The notes under the pieces were generated by a model, which had not been told where the DNA came from, did no database searches, and worked only from the letters and a program-made list of their open reading frames with translations. A stretch of DNA of 64,000 nt from CALECP01 sp964389925 (GTDB lineage Bacteria; Chloroflexota; Anaerolineae; Promineifilales; Promineifilaceae), in the NCBI GenBank assembly GCA_964389925.1, contig CAYMGE010000024.1:1-64000 (forward strand). Reading direction: 5' to 3'. The number at the start of each line of letters is the position of its first letter. Position 1 is the first letter of the stretch. Below are positions 1 through 9,459 of the stretch, piece after piece. A program made the translations under genes and the position numbers.

Positions 1-31
1 ATGGATTCCTGCATACGCTGGAATGACACCC

Positions 32-54
32 TCAAAGTATTTGAAACACACCCA
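32..54 (-). repeat. Copy of a dispersed 23-bp repeat
   Basis: These 23 bases are identical to 54668-54690. The core TGAAACACACCCA is the reverse complement of TGGGTGTGTTTCA at 10998, 54476 and 54619. The first 128 bases of the window hold no convincing gene besides this repeat. Confidence 0.7.
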
Positions 55-128
55 TATCATAATGCGTTAGTAAACGAGGTCGATTTTTTAGATAAATTCG
101 GCAAATCATTGCCGAGAGTTGCAGTCGG

Positions 129-1043
129 TCAAAAAAATGGAGCCGTCTGCAACGTCACGCCCGCAGGTAGTTGCTGGGAGTGGCTCCACTGTCGCGGCGA
201 CTGCCCGTACATGCGTTTGAACTCGCGGCTGAATTGGGAGGAACTGACGTACCCCACTTCCATCGCTGCTTCGTTCACATTCATGCCGCCAGCGATCTTC
301 ATGGCGGCGTTGTTCAGCCGCATCGACTTCACAAACTGGATGGGCGACATCGTCGTGGCTTGCTTGAATTTGCGGTGGAAAACAGCTCGGCTCATCCCTG
401 CTTGGGCGGCCATATCTTCGACGTTAACCGCTTCATCGAGGCGTGCTGACAAATATGCAATCGTGCGTGCGATTTCGTTGCCCACGCCGAAGGCGCGTCG
501 TGCCGAAGCTCCTGCATCTCCCTTCAAGACGGCGTAGTACACTTCCCGTAGGCGGCTGTTGCCGAGGATGGCGGTATCGGCCGAACTCTCCCCCAACTGC
601 AACAGCCGCAACAACGCTTCCCCGAAGGCATCATCCCAACGAGCGAGTGCCAGCCCCTGTGGGAGCGGCCCGCTCTTCGGCCGACGAATCGCACCTGTCG
701 CACTCTCCATCTCAATCGCCAATTCCGTCATCACCCGTGTGTCGAGCGAGATATATACGCCCAGCAGGGGATCCTCTGGTGAAGCAGTCGGGGTTCCCGC
801 TTCCACCGGCATCGACAGCGTACAACACATGTATTGTGTGTTATCGAAAAGATACGTCTCCCCATCCAAAATCGCTTCCTTCGCGCCGCTCACGATAGCC
901 GTCACGTTCGGTTCGTACACCACAGGCGAACAGCGCACCGGATCGCTCACCCGAAAGAGTTGCACCCCTTTCACCCCCGTTTCCACCATGCCATCCGCGC
1001 TGACCCTGCTTTCAATCAGTTGTTTAATTCGTTGTTTGCTCAT
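129..1043 (-). CDS. AraC-family transcriptional regulator
   Basis: Cytoplasmic DNA-binding regulator of about 304 residues. The N-terminal two thirds resemble the AraC-type N-terminal domain seen in regulators of SDR or aldo/keto reductase genes (blocks SDPVRCSPVVYEP and GVYISLD). The C-terminal 100 residues carry two helix-turn-helix motifs, around DMAAQAGMSRAVFHRKFKQ and NEAAMEVGYVSSSQFSREF, with the usual P-x-Q-W ending region. I chose the ATG at 1043 (MSKQRIKQLI); the longer frame to 1100 adds a Cys-rich stretch with no family likeness. It is divergent from the SDR at 1364, and AraC regulators of this type commonly control an adjacent reductase, so that gene is the likely target (inference). 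The inducer is unknown. Confidence 0.9.
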   Translation of the reverse strand: MSKQRIKQLIESRVSADGMVETGVKGVQLFRVSDPVRCSPVVYEPNVTAIVSGAKEAILDGETYLFDNTQYMCCTLSMPVEAGTPTASPEDPLLGVYISLDTRVMTELAIEMESATGAIRRPKSGPLPQGLALARWDDAFGEALLRLLQLGESSADTAILGNSRLREVYYAVLKGDAGASARRAFGVGNEIARTIAYLSARLDEAVNVEDMAAQAGMSRAVFHRKFKQATTMSPIQFVKSMRLNNAAMKIAGGMNVNEAAMEVGYVSSSQFSREFKRMYGQSPRQWSHSQQLPAGVTLQTAPFF

Positions 1044-1363
1044 GCTGACAGCGTAACACCGAAAAACGCACAATACAACCGCGATGAGACAATTAGGCAT
1101 GTTTTTGCGACGATTTCGCCTATCGACACTCTGTTGTGAGAGTTATAGTTATGCCAGATGGGAACAACACCCGTCAATGAAATTTGAAAACTGAGGTAGG
1201 GGCTAGGTAAACGGCTTCGGTAAACTGACGCACAATATGATGCCGTTTATCTCGCCCCGTTTGAACAGCCGCTCACAAGAGGGCGAGACAAACGGCACGA
1301 ATATCGTTGAAACCAAAAGCCATAAGCCGTTTGCCCTACGTCTATTTGCATAAGGATTTTGAG
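1044..1363. promoter_or_regulatory. Divergent intergenic region, AraC gene / SDR
   Basis: This 320-bp gap separates the divergent AraC and SDR genes and must hold both promoters. No gene is seen in it. An AAGGA ribosome-binding site lies about 9 bases before the SDR ATG at 1364. No clear palindromic operator was recognised. Confidence 0.45.
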
Positions 1364-2320
1364 ATGACTACTGATAACAAATTTGGAAAAAATGGCTGGA
1401 CACCAGAGCGACTTGGCTCTCTTAAAGGCAAGACATACCTGATTACCGGTGCGAATAGCGGTACGGGATTTGAGGCATCGAAGATATTGCTGTCGAAAGG
1501 GGCAAAAGTGGTGATGCTGAACCGCAATCCGCAAAAATCGGCCGATGCCATCACAGCCATACAACAAGAACTCGGCAACGATGCCGATGTCTCATTCATC
1601 CGCATGGATTTAGCGGATTTGGCTTCTGTACGCAAAGCGGCGGAAGAGGTGCTTGAGACTGTCCCGCGCATCGACGCGCTCATCTGCAACGCCGCCATCG
1701 CCCAAGTGCCGACGCAGAAGTTCACGGTGGATGGCTTTGAAAGTCAGCTTGGCACCAACCATTACGGTCATTTTGTCTTGTGTGGAAAGCTGTTCGACCG
1801 CATTGAAGAATCGAAAGGTCGGATCGTGGTCGTTGCCAGCCTTGGCTACAAGATGGGGCTGCGAACGATCCAGTTTGACGACATGAATTGGGACAAAAAC
1901 TACAACGCCAACAGCGTCTACAGTCAAAGTAAGTTGGCGCAGATGATGTTTGCCTACGAGTTGCAAGATCGGGTCAAGGCGGCAAACAAAAATGTCGAGG
2001 CGTATGTGTGCCACCCCGGTGCGTCGGCAACTTCGCTGATCGAGACCAGCGGCAGTATGATGATGCGGATCATATTCCGACTTATGGTGCTGTCTCCGAT
2101 GGTTCAATCGGCCGAAAAAGGAGCCTACCCAGAAGTGATGTGTGCCACTGAGGATGGCCTAAAACAACGCGCCTTCTACGGCCCCACAAAGCGCATGGAA
2201 TCGGGCGGTCCAGTCGGCGAAGGCACACTCGAACCATACGCCTACGACAAAGCCGTGATGTCGAGACTTTGGGAACTGTCAGAGCAAGAAACCGGTTTTG
2301 AGTGGAACGTTTCTACTTAA
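1364..2320 (+). CDS. Short-chain dehydrogenase/reductase
   Basis: NAD(P)-dependent oxidoreductase of the SDR superfamily, 318 residues, resembling the protochlorophyllide reductase/WWOX/retinol dehydrogenase-like group. Visible motifs are the cofactor loop TGANSGTGFE (G-x3-G-x-G), the structural CNAA segment replacing NNAG, and the catalytic pair in YSQSK. The extension after the catalytic site is longer than in minimal SDRs. The ATG at 1364 is preferred over an upstream in-frame start at 1307 because AAGGA lies just before it and because the intervening residues are not SDR-like. It is divergent from the AraC gene, which probably regulates it. The substrate cannot be read from sequence. Confidence 0.88.
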   Translation: MTTDNKFGKNGWTPERLGSLKGKTYLITGANSGTGFEASKILLSKGAKVVMLNRNPQKSADAITAIQQELGNDADVSFIRMDLADLASVRKAAEEVLETVPRIDALICNAAIAQVPTQKFTVDGFESQLGTNHYGHFVLCGKLFDRIEESKGRIVVVASLGYKMGLRTIQFDDMNWDKNYNANSVYSQSKLAQMMFAYELQDRVKAANKNVEAYVCHPGASATSLIETSGSMMMRIIFRLMVLSPMVQSAEKGAYPEVMCATEDGLKQRAFYGPTKRMESGGPVGEGTLEPYAYDKAVMSRLWELSEQETGFEWNVST

Positions 2321-2384
2321 TTCTGCTTGCTTCATCTACTATACAACACATCCTCCTTTCCATTAGTTTACATGTGACCTAGTA

Positions 2385-3236
2385 CTAGACACGCAATACG
2401 TTTTGCGTCAATTCTTCACTCAACGCCCACAACCGCTGCTGCGCTGCCACATCTTGAGCAAAGACGTGCGTCTTCTTCGGCTTTTTCTTGTAGAAATAGG
2501 TTCCAGTCACCCCTGCTACCTCTGGTGAAGTCGCCAGATAAATGGTCGTTTCGGCCCCCTTCTCTGGCGAAATACCCATGATAGGCGCAAACAGCGTCAT
2601 AGCGATTTTGCCCAGCCAGCCTGTGTTCTTGGCAAAGTTTGTGGCGACAAAGCCGGGGTGCAGCGCATTGACGGTCACGTCGCTGCCTTCCAAGCGACGC
2701 GCAAGTTCGTTGGTAAATAGGATATTTGCCATCTTGCTCTCACCATAAGCTGGAAATGCTGCAAATTTCTTTTCCCGATTGTAGTCATCAAAATTGAACT
2801 TCCCAACTTCGTGCGCCCCAGATGAGACGTTGACAATGCGGGCAGGTGCGCTCGCCTTGATTAGGTCGAGCAGTTCGGTTGTCAGCAAATAGTAGCCGAT
2901 GTGATTGACGGCAAACGTCATTTCAAGCCCATCAATACTCTCCTGTCGCTTGGTAAAAATGGCTCCTGCGTTGTTGACGAGGACATCTAGTCGGCCGTAT
3001 GTCGCCTTGAAATCGGCCGCCGCACGCCGAATATCTACCTGTGAGGAGAGATCGCACAGCAGCAGATGTACGTCGTTGTTTCCACTCTCTTTGATGACTT
3101 CAGCTAGGGCGGCCTTGCCACGCTCTGCGCTGCGACAGAGCATGACCACCTGTGCGCCCATTTTGGCGATTTCGCGGGCGGTCACAAGCCCAATGCCTGA
3201 GTTTGCACCACTGATGAGAACTGTTTTATTTTTCAT
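2385..3236 (-). CDS. Short-chain dehydrogenase/reductase
   Basis: SDR-family oxidoreductase of 283 residues, again retinol-dehydrogenase/WWOX-like. The nucleotide loop is SGANSGIGLVTA, the structural motif NNAGAIF is intact, and the catalytic Tyr-Lys lies in YGESK. It starts 8 bases after the stop of the 1361-codon YfhO-flippase gene on the same strand, so the two are probably cotranscribed. It converges with the SDR ending at 2320. The two SDRs share general architecture but are not close duplicates. Substrate unknown. Confidence 0.88.
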   Translation of the reverse strand: MKNKTVLISGANSGIGLVTAREIAKMGAQVVMLCRSAERGKAALAEVIKESGNNDVHLLLCDLSSQVDIRRAAADFKATYGRLDVLVNNAGAIFTKRQESIDGLEMTFAVNHIGYYLLTTELLDLIKASAPARIVNVSSGAHEVGKFNFDDYNREKKFAAFPAYGESKMANILFTNELARRLEGSDVTVNALHPGFVATNFAKNTGWLGKIAMTLFAPIMGISPEKGAETTIYLATSPEVAGVTGTYFYKKKPKKTHVFAQDVAAQQRLWALSEELTQNVLRV

Positions 3237-3244
3237 ACTTCCCT

Positions 3245-6200
3245 TTACAATCGCGCCGCAATCCGATGCGGCAAAATCGTCTGCAAAATCCGTCGTTCTT
3301 CAGCCCCAAACACGCGCAACGCCCACAATCCCACTGCATAAACAAGCCATCCCGCCAGCAGTGCCAGCATCAGATTGATCTGCACAACCAATAGCATCAC
3401 GCTGAGACTAAAGCCTGTGACAATTATCGGCCGCCACAAAAGCCCAACCCACTGCACGCCAGCCATCCTCTGCCGCAAATAGTAGTTAAAAATCAACAAC
3501 AAAATCAGTTCAGAAAGGATCGTCGTTACAGCGGCCGCCACATAACCATAGCGCGGAATGAATAGCAGATTGCCGATTGTGTTGAACAACACGCCAATGA
3601 TAAACCCACGTGTCAGCCGCTTTTCCAGCCCCAGCGAGACGATCATATAGTTAGTCACGCTGTTGATCCAGCCAATCGGGATCGACCAAATGACTAATTG
3701 CAACGAAATCGCGCCGTGCGGCAGAAAGGCCGCCCCACCGACCAACTCGATCATGATGTCTGCCAGCAGAGTTACGGTTGCAGCAAGCGGCAGCGCAACG
3801 AGAATCAGCAGCTTAACCGCCATCCGAAAGGTACGTCGTGCATCGTCAAGCTGGGCAACCACCTGTCGTGAGATAATCGGGAAGAGCGCGAAGGTGAAAA
3901 AACTGGGGATCACGTTGAAGCCATCGACCCATTTATACGCGGAGTTGTACCAGCCAACCGCCTGTTCACTGTCGAGCCGATAGAGTAGCGGCTGGTCAAT
4001 TTTGAAGAAAACAGTCGCCAACAGATGATTGAGCATAAGCGGATAGCCAACGAAGAAAGCGCGTTTTTGTAGCTCAAAATCAATTGTCCATGGGCCACTG
4101 AGCGGGAATTTGCGAAAAGCGACAAAGCTCAGTAAACCCAGCGTGATGACGTTTGTGAGGATGGAAACGCCTGCGAGACCGATAAAGCCCCAGCCGATCA
4201 GGAGGACAAACACGCCGAAGAACACTTTCAAAATGGTGGTGACGGTTGTGAGGGTGGCGGGGTATTCGGCCGATTCAAACACATAAAACACCCCTGTCAC
4301 CCCTTTGCCGATCCCTGAAAAGACCATCCCGACCGCAATCAACCCCAATGCCCACAACACATCACGCGGCAATGGCTCTCCCACCAGCAAAAATGCAAAA
4401 ACGGGCAGCAACCCCACCACCATTGTCCCCATTCGCAGTAGCGTCGTATTCAGCAGATAGCGACTAATGTCGTGTTTGTTTTGCGCTCCATCGCGGATAA
4501 TTAGCGCATCTAGCCCCCAATTTGCCACGATGTCAAACCAAAGTGCAATCGAGATTGCCGTCGCATACCCGCCGCTCTCCCCCGGCCCCAACACGCGCAA
4601 ATAAAATGCCGCAAACCCAAAGTCAATCGCCTTATTAAATAGACTCAACGCCATCGGCACGACGCTATTTTTGGCAATCGACTGCGTATTTGTTAGCTCG
4701 CCTTCCTTGCGATAAAAGCGTCGCCAACCCCACACCGCCACCGCAAAGGTGATAATGATGCCGCTCATAAAGCTGGTCAGCCCGCCAATAATAAAGCTGC
4801 GTGGACTATAGCGGAAGCGTACCTGATAGCTACCAGCCTCCTCAATAAAGACAGCGCGGAAATTTCCGTTAACCTTCTCAATTGTCAGCTCATCTTCTGT
4901 CTCACCATCGTCCGTGCTGATAAAGGCTCGCCAGCCACGCGCCCAGCTATCGTTGAGAACAAGCCAGCTCGGTTGTTCAATCGTCGCCGCAACAATCACC
5001 TCCAAATTGCGGCTTTCCAAAATGGTGGCTGCTTCTGGTGAAGCAACGCCGCGCTGTGATGTGGGATAGCTTAAGTTGCGAGCTTCGATCAATAGCGTTC
5101 CGCGTGGATCGCGTTCGGCCGACATCACCAGCGCATTATCTGTGAACAACGCCGCCTCATGCGAAATCGTATAGGCGCGTGGCATGACCGCCGCATTTTC
5201 ATAAATCCGCACCCCTTCCCCCTGCCAAACTTCTGTCAACTTTGGTAAATTTAGCGTCTCGCTGGTGATAATGTACTTCACCCCCAGTAAATCGAGCAGT
5301 GGCGAATTGATCGCCGACCAATTTTTGAGCGGCGCAATGCGATTAAAGTCAAGCTCGTCCTGTGTATCAATCGTTGCCATAAAATCGACGTACTGCCGAT
5401 TGATGATCGAATCGTAACCGCGCACGTCCGCAAACCCATTGAACCAGCCCAAGTTAGCGTGAAACGCCTTATCCTTTGGCGCAAACGTGGTCAGCCGCCA
5501 CTCGTCTTCCTGCGCCTCCAGCCACTGCACCAACTCTGGTTTGAACGTCAGCAGCGCGGGATCATTTGCCGCATGAAATCCACGATTGGCGATAAAAAGA
5601 TCGAATGCAACAAAGACGAAAATAAGTGCAGGGAACAGCGTCAGTTGCAAATTGCAAATTGCGAGTAAGAGCGTACCAGAGAGTAGTAGTAGGATGCCAA
5701 AGAGGAGCATCTTGGGATAGAGGTAGCTGTAGAAAAGGTCGGCGTTTGGGAATGTGTCGGGTGCGGCCGCAAGACCCATAAACAGCCTGTCAACGGTTGG
5801 GGCAATTTGTGGGTAGAGTGGGCGAGTGGCAAGAATTGCAATTGTCAGCAGCAGACCAGCAAGCAGTGTGCAGTAAGCGAGCAGTTTTATGAATTTGTCA
5901 TTCTGATGAGTGGCTGTCGGCCTTCGCGGGAATGACAGGCTCATCATGTGGTTGAAGCCATAGCCCGCTAAAACGGCGACGCTGATCGCTAAGGCGAAAA
6001 CCCAACGAAACGGCGAATGCAGTTGATTGATAAACGGTAAGCGATAGAGGATCGCGTAAAGCGGCGAGCCAAAAATAAAGTTGAGCGAAATAAACGCCAA
6101 AAACAGAAAAAATGATGCAGGGTGTAACAAAAATGCCGTCACGCGATTTAACTTACCACTTGGCACTTGCCACTTACTGCTTATAACGCCAATTGCTGCC

Positions 6201-7324
6201 AAAATCAGCGGCAAAATTCCCAGATAAATGCCACCCTCCACATAGTTTTTCAAGCCCCAAACGGTTGTATTTACACCACGTGGGTTGGGGTTGCCAAAGG
6301 CGTTGAGTGTCATTGGCACGACTTCACCCGTGAAGATGTTTGTGACGGTATGATGAGACGGGTTGCCAAAGAAATTTGGCATCACGAGCGTGAGAATGCG
6401 GCGCGATGGAAAACCCCAACCGCGAATTTCCGCTAATGTTGCGCCACCCTCACGAAAGTTGGTTCCCGCCAACTCAAACGCCGGAATTAACTGCACAGAG
6501 CCGAGCATAAGGCCAATGAAGACCGTCGTGAGCAACCATACAGACGGCTTAATGAAATGGTGAACGGTGAATGGTGAATGGTGAATGGTGAGCGAGAGAA
6601 GTCGCCACATGGCGTAGAGCGCACCAATAAGGAGAACGTAGTAGGTGATTTCGGGATGACCAGCGAGGATGTTAAGGCCGAGTGAGGCTGCACCGAGTAT
6701 CGCCCATGGCAGCGTTCTACCACCTTCGTCGCTGCGAGTCGTGGCGCGGATGATGCGCTCGATGGCAGCGAGGAAGAAGGGGAGCCACGCGGCCGCCGCG
6801 ATAATCATCGGGAAAACGGCCGCACTGACGAGCATGAAGCCACAGCCTTGAAAGATGAGACCAACGAGGGCGGCAGCGGGGCGGGATTGGTTGAGCATTC
6901 GGCCGAAAAAATACCCCCCAACGCCCGCAATCCATAGCTGACTGATCGTAAACCAGCCATACGCCAGCCAAATCGGCATAATTAGAAACAAGATGCTGAA
7001 TGGATACAACATCGAATGTTGTCCATTTGCCAGAAAAGGCGCACCGGCAAAAATGCCGGGACTCCACAGCGGGATTTCGCCATTGCGAATGCTCTCAATT
7101 GCAAACTGCTTCCAAACGTAATTTTGGATTATGAGGTCGCTAAGGATCCCATTTTGTGGGATTTGAACCCCAAATTGCGCCGCATAAGCCGCATAAGGTT
7201 GCCATTGAAAGAGATTATCAACCGGCAGCATCGTCTTGCCACCGATTGTCACATCCCAAAACAGTAACGTTGGCAACAGCAAAAAAGCAATTCCTATGAG
7301 AAGATAGTACCGGTATCGTTTCAT
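3245..7324 (-). CDS. YfhO-like membrane protein fused to a polysaccharide flippase
   Basis: Integral membrane protein of about 1359 residues built from two families. Residues 1 to about 860 match the YfhO pattern: an N-terminal signal-like helix, a loop with LPVDNLFQW and PLWSPGIFAGAPF, about a dozen hydrophobic segments, then a soluble domain with TSQRGVASPEAATIL and a last helix. From about residue 880 a second polytopic unit follows (NSVVPMALSLFNKAIDFGF onward, about 12-14 helices) like MurJ/Wzx flippases of the MOP superfamily. YfhO proteins are linked to glycosylation of lipoteichoic acid or glycolipids, so the fusion could couple lipid-linked sugar handling and flipping (inference). ATG 7324 is preferred to the GTG at 7330. 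Three heptanucleotide arrays lie inside the gene (5645, 6151, 6560), and a GCGGGAATGACA repeat-like stretch lies near 5930. Confidence 0.85.
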   Translation of the reverse strand: MKRYRYYLLIGIAFLLLPTLLFWDVTIGGKTMLPVDNLFQWQPYAAYAAQFGVQIPQNGILSDLIIQNYVWKQFAIESIRNGEIPLWSPGIFAGAPFLANGQHSMLYPFSILFLIMPIWLAYGWFTISQLWIAGVGGYFFGRMLNQSRPAAALVGLIFQGCGFMLVSAAVFPMIIAAAAWLPFFLAAIERIIRATTRSDEGGRTLPWAILGAASLGLNILAGHPEITYYVLLIGALYAMWRLLSLTIHHSPFTVHHFIKPSVWLLTTVFIGLMLGSVQLIPAFELAGTNFREGGATLAEIRGWGFPSRRILTLVMPNFFGNPSHHTVTNIFTGEVVPMTLNAFGNPNPRGVNTTVWGLKNYVEGGIYLGILPLILAAIGVISSKWQVPSGKLNRVTAFLLHPASFFLFLAFISLNFIFGSPLYAILYRLPFINQLHSPFRWVFALAISVAVLAGYGFNHMMSLSFPRRPTATHQNDKFIKLLAYCTLLAGLLLTIAILATRPLYPQIAPTVDRLFMGLAAAPDTFPNADLFYSYLYPKMLLFGILLLLSGTLLLAICNLQLTLFPALIFVFVAFDLFIANRGFHAANDPALLTFKPELVQWLEAQEDEWRLTTFAPKDKAFHANLGWFNGFADVRGYDSIINRQYVDFMATIDTQDELDFNRIAPLKNWSAINSPLLDLLGVKYIITSETLNLPKLTEVWQGEGVRIYENAAVMPRAYTISHEAALFTDNALVMSAERDPRGTLLIEARNLSYPTSQRGVASPEAATILESRNLEVIVAATIEQPSWLVLNDSWARGWRAFISTDDGETEDELTIEKVNGNFRAVFIEEAGSYQVRFRYSPRSFIIGGLTSFMSGIIITFAVAVWGWRRFYRKEGELTNTQSIAKNSVVPMALSLFNKAIDFGFAAFYLRVLGPGESGGYATAISIALWFDIVANWGLDALIIRDGAQNKHDISRYLLNTTLLRMGTMVVGLLPVFAFLLVGEPLPRDVLWALGLIAVGMVFSGIGKGVTGVFYVFESAEYPATLTTVTTILKVFFGVFVLLIGWGFIGLAGVSILTNVITLGLLSFVAFRKFPLSGPWTIDFELQKRAFFVGYPLMLNHLLATVFFKIDQPLLYRLDSEQAVGWYNSAYKWVDGFNVIPSFFTFALFPIISRQVVAQLDDARRTFRMAVKLLILVALPLAATVTLLADIMIELVGGAAFLPHGAISLQLVIWSIPIGWINSVTNYMIVSLGLEKRLTRGFIIGVLFNTIGNLLFIPRYGYVAAAVTTILSELILLLIFNYYLRQRMAGVQWVGLLWRPIIVTGFSLSVMLLVVQINLMLALLAGWLVYAVGLWALRVFGAEERRILQTILPHRIAARL
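5645..5665. repeat. Heptanucleotide array TTGCAAA
   Basis: Two perfect TTGCAAA units and one degenerate unit (TTGCGAG) in strict 7-bp phase, inside the YfhO-flippase gene. Confidence 0.65.
6151..6178. repeat. Heptanucleotide array ACTTRSC
   Basis: Four consecutive 7-bp units, ACTTACC, ACTTGGC, ACTTGCC and ACTTACT, inside the YfhO-flippase gene. A similar heptad (ACTTATC, ACTAACC, ACTTGCG) lies in the intergenic region at 28526. Confidence 0.75.
6560..6594. repeat. Heptanucleotide array GTGAATG
   Basis: Five units in 7-bp phase: GTGAACG, three perfect GTGAATG and GTGAGCG. It lies in the coding sequence, so gain or loss of one unit would shift the frame. Confidence 0.8.
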
Positions 7325-7529
7325 CACCACGTATTGTCCCTACAAATTTAGGCAGTGTAACACAACCGTTTTGGCGCGTCTTCAACGTTCATCCTGCGTC
7401 AAGCCGATAGTTTCACGCAGGTTTCACGCACAAAACAGCACAAACGTGACCAAGGTATATAGGGAAATATGACGAAACGACTTACAATGAAGGCGAAGTG
7501 ACTAATTATAAGAAAACGGTTGGGTATTG

Positions 7530-8801
7530 ATGAACAGCATAAGAGTTGAAGAGCAGTTTTTTGCGAGGGCGGCGATGTTGAATGATGACAGAACGCTGCT
7601 AGAGACGTTAGAGCGGCGGAATCGCAACTTAAATCGGGTCAATAGCGTGAGTCAAAAACTCACATCTATTTTGGATACTGAGCAAGTGTTGGGGTATCTG
7701 CTGGAAGCATCGGCCGAAATTATTGGCGCACCCGCTGCATCTGCGTGGTTGTGGGACAACGAAGGGCAACGCGCATTAGCCTGCCGCGCAACATTTCCCC
7801 CAGAAGAGCTAAAGGAGTTACGCGACTATCGCATTCGCCCAGATGAAGGGGTTGCCGGTTGGGTCGTCACACACGGAGTCAGCGCAGTCACAGGAAATGC
7901 CTACAAAGACACACGCTTCACATCTGATATTGACCGCGAGACGGGTTTCTTCACACAATCAATGCTGGCTGTCCCGCTGATTGTTCGCAATGAAGTGACG
8001 GGTGTCATCGAGATTCTCAATAAACATCATGCCGAGTTTGATGAAGAAGATTTGGCGATGGTCGAAACGCTCGCGGCGGCGGCAGCGATTGCGCTTGAAA
8101 ATGCCACGCTCGTCACCAGTTTGCAGAATCAAAACTCAGAGTTAGACGCTTTTGCCCATACGGTCGCGCATGATTTGAAAGGGCCTCTGTCGATGATTTT
8201 GGGATTCAGTGACATGTTGGAAAGCGGGACAGAGTTTCTAGACTCGGGTGAAATTTCTCAAATCTGCTCGGTCATCGCCCGTAACGCCAAAAAGATGGAC
8301 AGCATCATCAAGGAGATTTTGCTACTCTCTGGCGTGCGCCGTAAAGAAGTCTCTTACTCCCAAATCGACATGAAGCCAGTAGTCGATGAATCCCTCAGTC
8401 GAATCACCCACCTCACGCAAGAGTTTAATGCAGAAATCACCATACCAGAGTCGTGGCCGACAGTTGTTGGCTATGGGCCGTGGGTCGAAGAGGTTTGGGT
8501 CAACTACATTAGCAACGCGGTCAAATATGGCGGTCGGCCGCCCGTCATCGAACTGGGTTTCACGGAAGAGGAAGAGTCCGTCTGGTTTTGGGTACGCGAT
8601 AATGGGAAAGGGTTACGCAAAGAGGAACAAGCGCGACTGTTTGTCCCATTTACCCGTCTTGAGCAAATTCGCGTCAAGGGGCATGGGTTGGGGCTTTCGA
8701 TTGTCCAACGTATTGTGACAAAGCTGGGTGGAAAGTTGGCGATTGACAGCGTGCTAGGTGAAGGAAGTGTCTTTAAGTTTAGCTTGCCTAAGCGTCGTTA
8801 G
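7530..8801 (+). CDS. GAF-domain sensor histidine kinase
   Basis: Soluble histidine kinase of about 423 residues with no membrane segment. Residues about 50-190 form a GAF domain (LDTEQVLGYLL, GVAGWV, LAVPL, GVIEILNK). A short HisKA region follows with the phosphoacceptor in HTVAHDLKGPLSMI near residue 212. The catalytic ATPase domain has its N box in NYISNAVKYG, G1 in VRDNGKGL and G2 in KGHGLGLSIV. It therefore senses a cytoplasmic ligand, redox state or light through GAF and autophosphorylates. No response regulator is adjacent; the nearest is the orphan at 29391. ATG 7530 follows an in-frame TTG; ATG 7575 is an alternative with a purine-rich leader. The 3' end overlaps the convergent rpiB-like gene by 14 bases. 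Confidence 0.92.
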   Translation: MNSIRVEEQFFARAAMLNDDRTLLETLERRNRNLNRVNSVSQKLTSILDTEQVLGYLLEASAEIIGAPAASAWLWDNEGQRALACRATFPPEELKELRDYRIRPDEGVAGWVVTHGVSAVTGNAYKDTRFTSDIDRETGFFTQSMLAVPLIVRNEVTGVIEILNKHHAEFDEEDLAMVETLAAAAAIALENATLVTSLQNQNSELDAFAHTVAHDLKGPLSMILGFSDMLESGTEFLDSGEISQICSVIARNAKKMDSIIKEILLLSGVRRKEVSYSQIDMKPVVDESLSRITHLTQEFNAEITIPESWPTVVGYGPWVEEVWVNYISNAVKYGGRPPVIELGFTEEEESVWFWVRDNGKGLRKEEQARLFVPFTRLEQIRVKGHGLGLSIVQRIVTKLGGKLAIDSVLGEGSVFKFSLPKRR

Positions 8802-9246
8802 AAAACGTGTCGTTTTCGAGAGCGCGAATGCGTTCGATTTGTTTTAGGTTCCAGTCATCCTCTGTGAAGGGAGTGCTGAACCACGCATCGAGGATTTCTT
8901 TGGCGATGGGTGTTGGGGTGGCGCGGAGGCTGAGGGCGAGGACGTTGGCGTGGTTCCATTTGCGTGCGCCAGCGGCCGTCTCCGCGTCGTGTACCAGTGC
9001 CGCACGAATGCCGTTCACCTTGTTGGCGGCAATCGACGCGCCCGTTCCCGTCCAGCACATCACGATTGCCTCATCTGCCCGACCGTTCACGACCTGAGTG
9101 ACCGCCTGCTGTGTCACGACAGGCCAATCCGTCTCTTGCTCAGGCGCAGGCCCATAATAGGTCGCCTCATGCCCACGCAACGCTAGTTGGCGCAGGACAA
9201 AATCGACTAGTTCTGTGTGTTCATCACTTGAAACAGCTATTTTCAT
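8788..9246 (-). CDS. rpiB: RpiB/LacAB-family sugar-phosphate isomerase
   Basis: Cytoplasmic isomerase of 152 residues in the ribose-5-phosphate isomerase B / LacA-LacB family, which interconverts aldose and ketose phosphates. The family N-terminus MKIAVSSDEHTELVDFVLRQ is followed by the core CWTGTGASIAANKVNGIRAAL and NHANVLALSLR. In classical RpiB the segment reads C-G-[ST]-G-x-G; here it is CWTGTGA, so substrate preference may differ from ribose 5-phosphate. The start is taken at ATG 9246, where the family N-terminus begins; an upstream frame to 9285 adds 13 residues without similarity. It converges on and overlaps the histidine kinase gene. Confidence 0.82.
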   Translation of the reverse strand: MKIAVSSDEHTELVDFVLRQLALRGHEATYYGPAPEQETDWPVVTQQAVTQVVNGRADEAIVMCWTGTGASIAANKVNGIRAALVHDAETAAGARKWNHANVLALSLRATPTPIAKEILDAWFSTPFTEDDWNLKQIERIRALENDTFSNDA

Positions 9247-9459
9247 ACGAACGATCATACACAGGGCGAGACCAGCGTCAAGCAAGCGGCTTTACCGTAG
9301 GTAAAACCCTCATCCCTACCGCCAATTGTGTCACTGGCGTTTGCATGTCTGTTCCTTCTACACGCGCCGAGTATAACACGCTGATTGGTCTTGAACGGGT
9401 TGGAAGGCTCGTTGTAGTAAAATAATCGGCCGATACAAACCAATCAGGATGAATTTACG

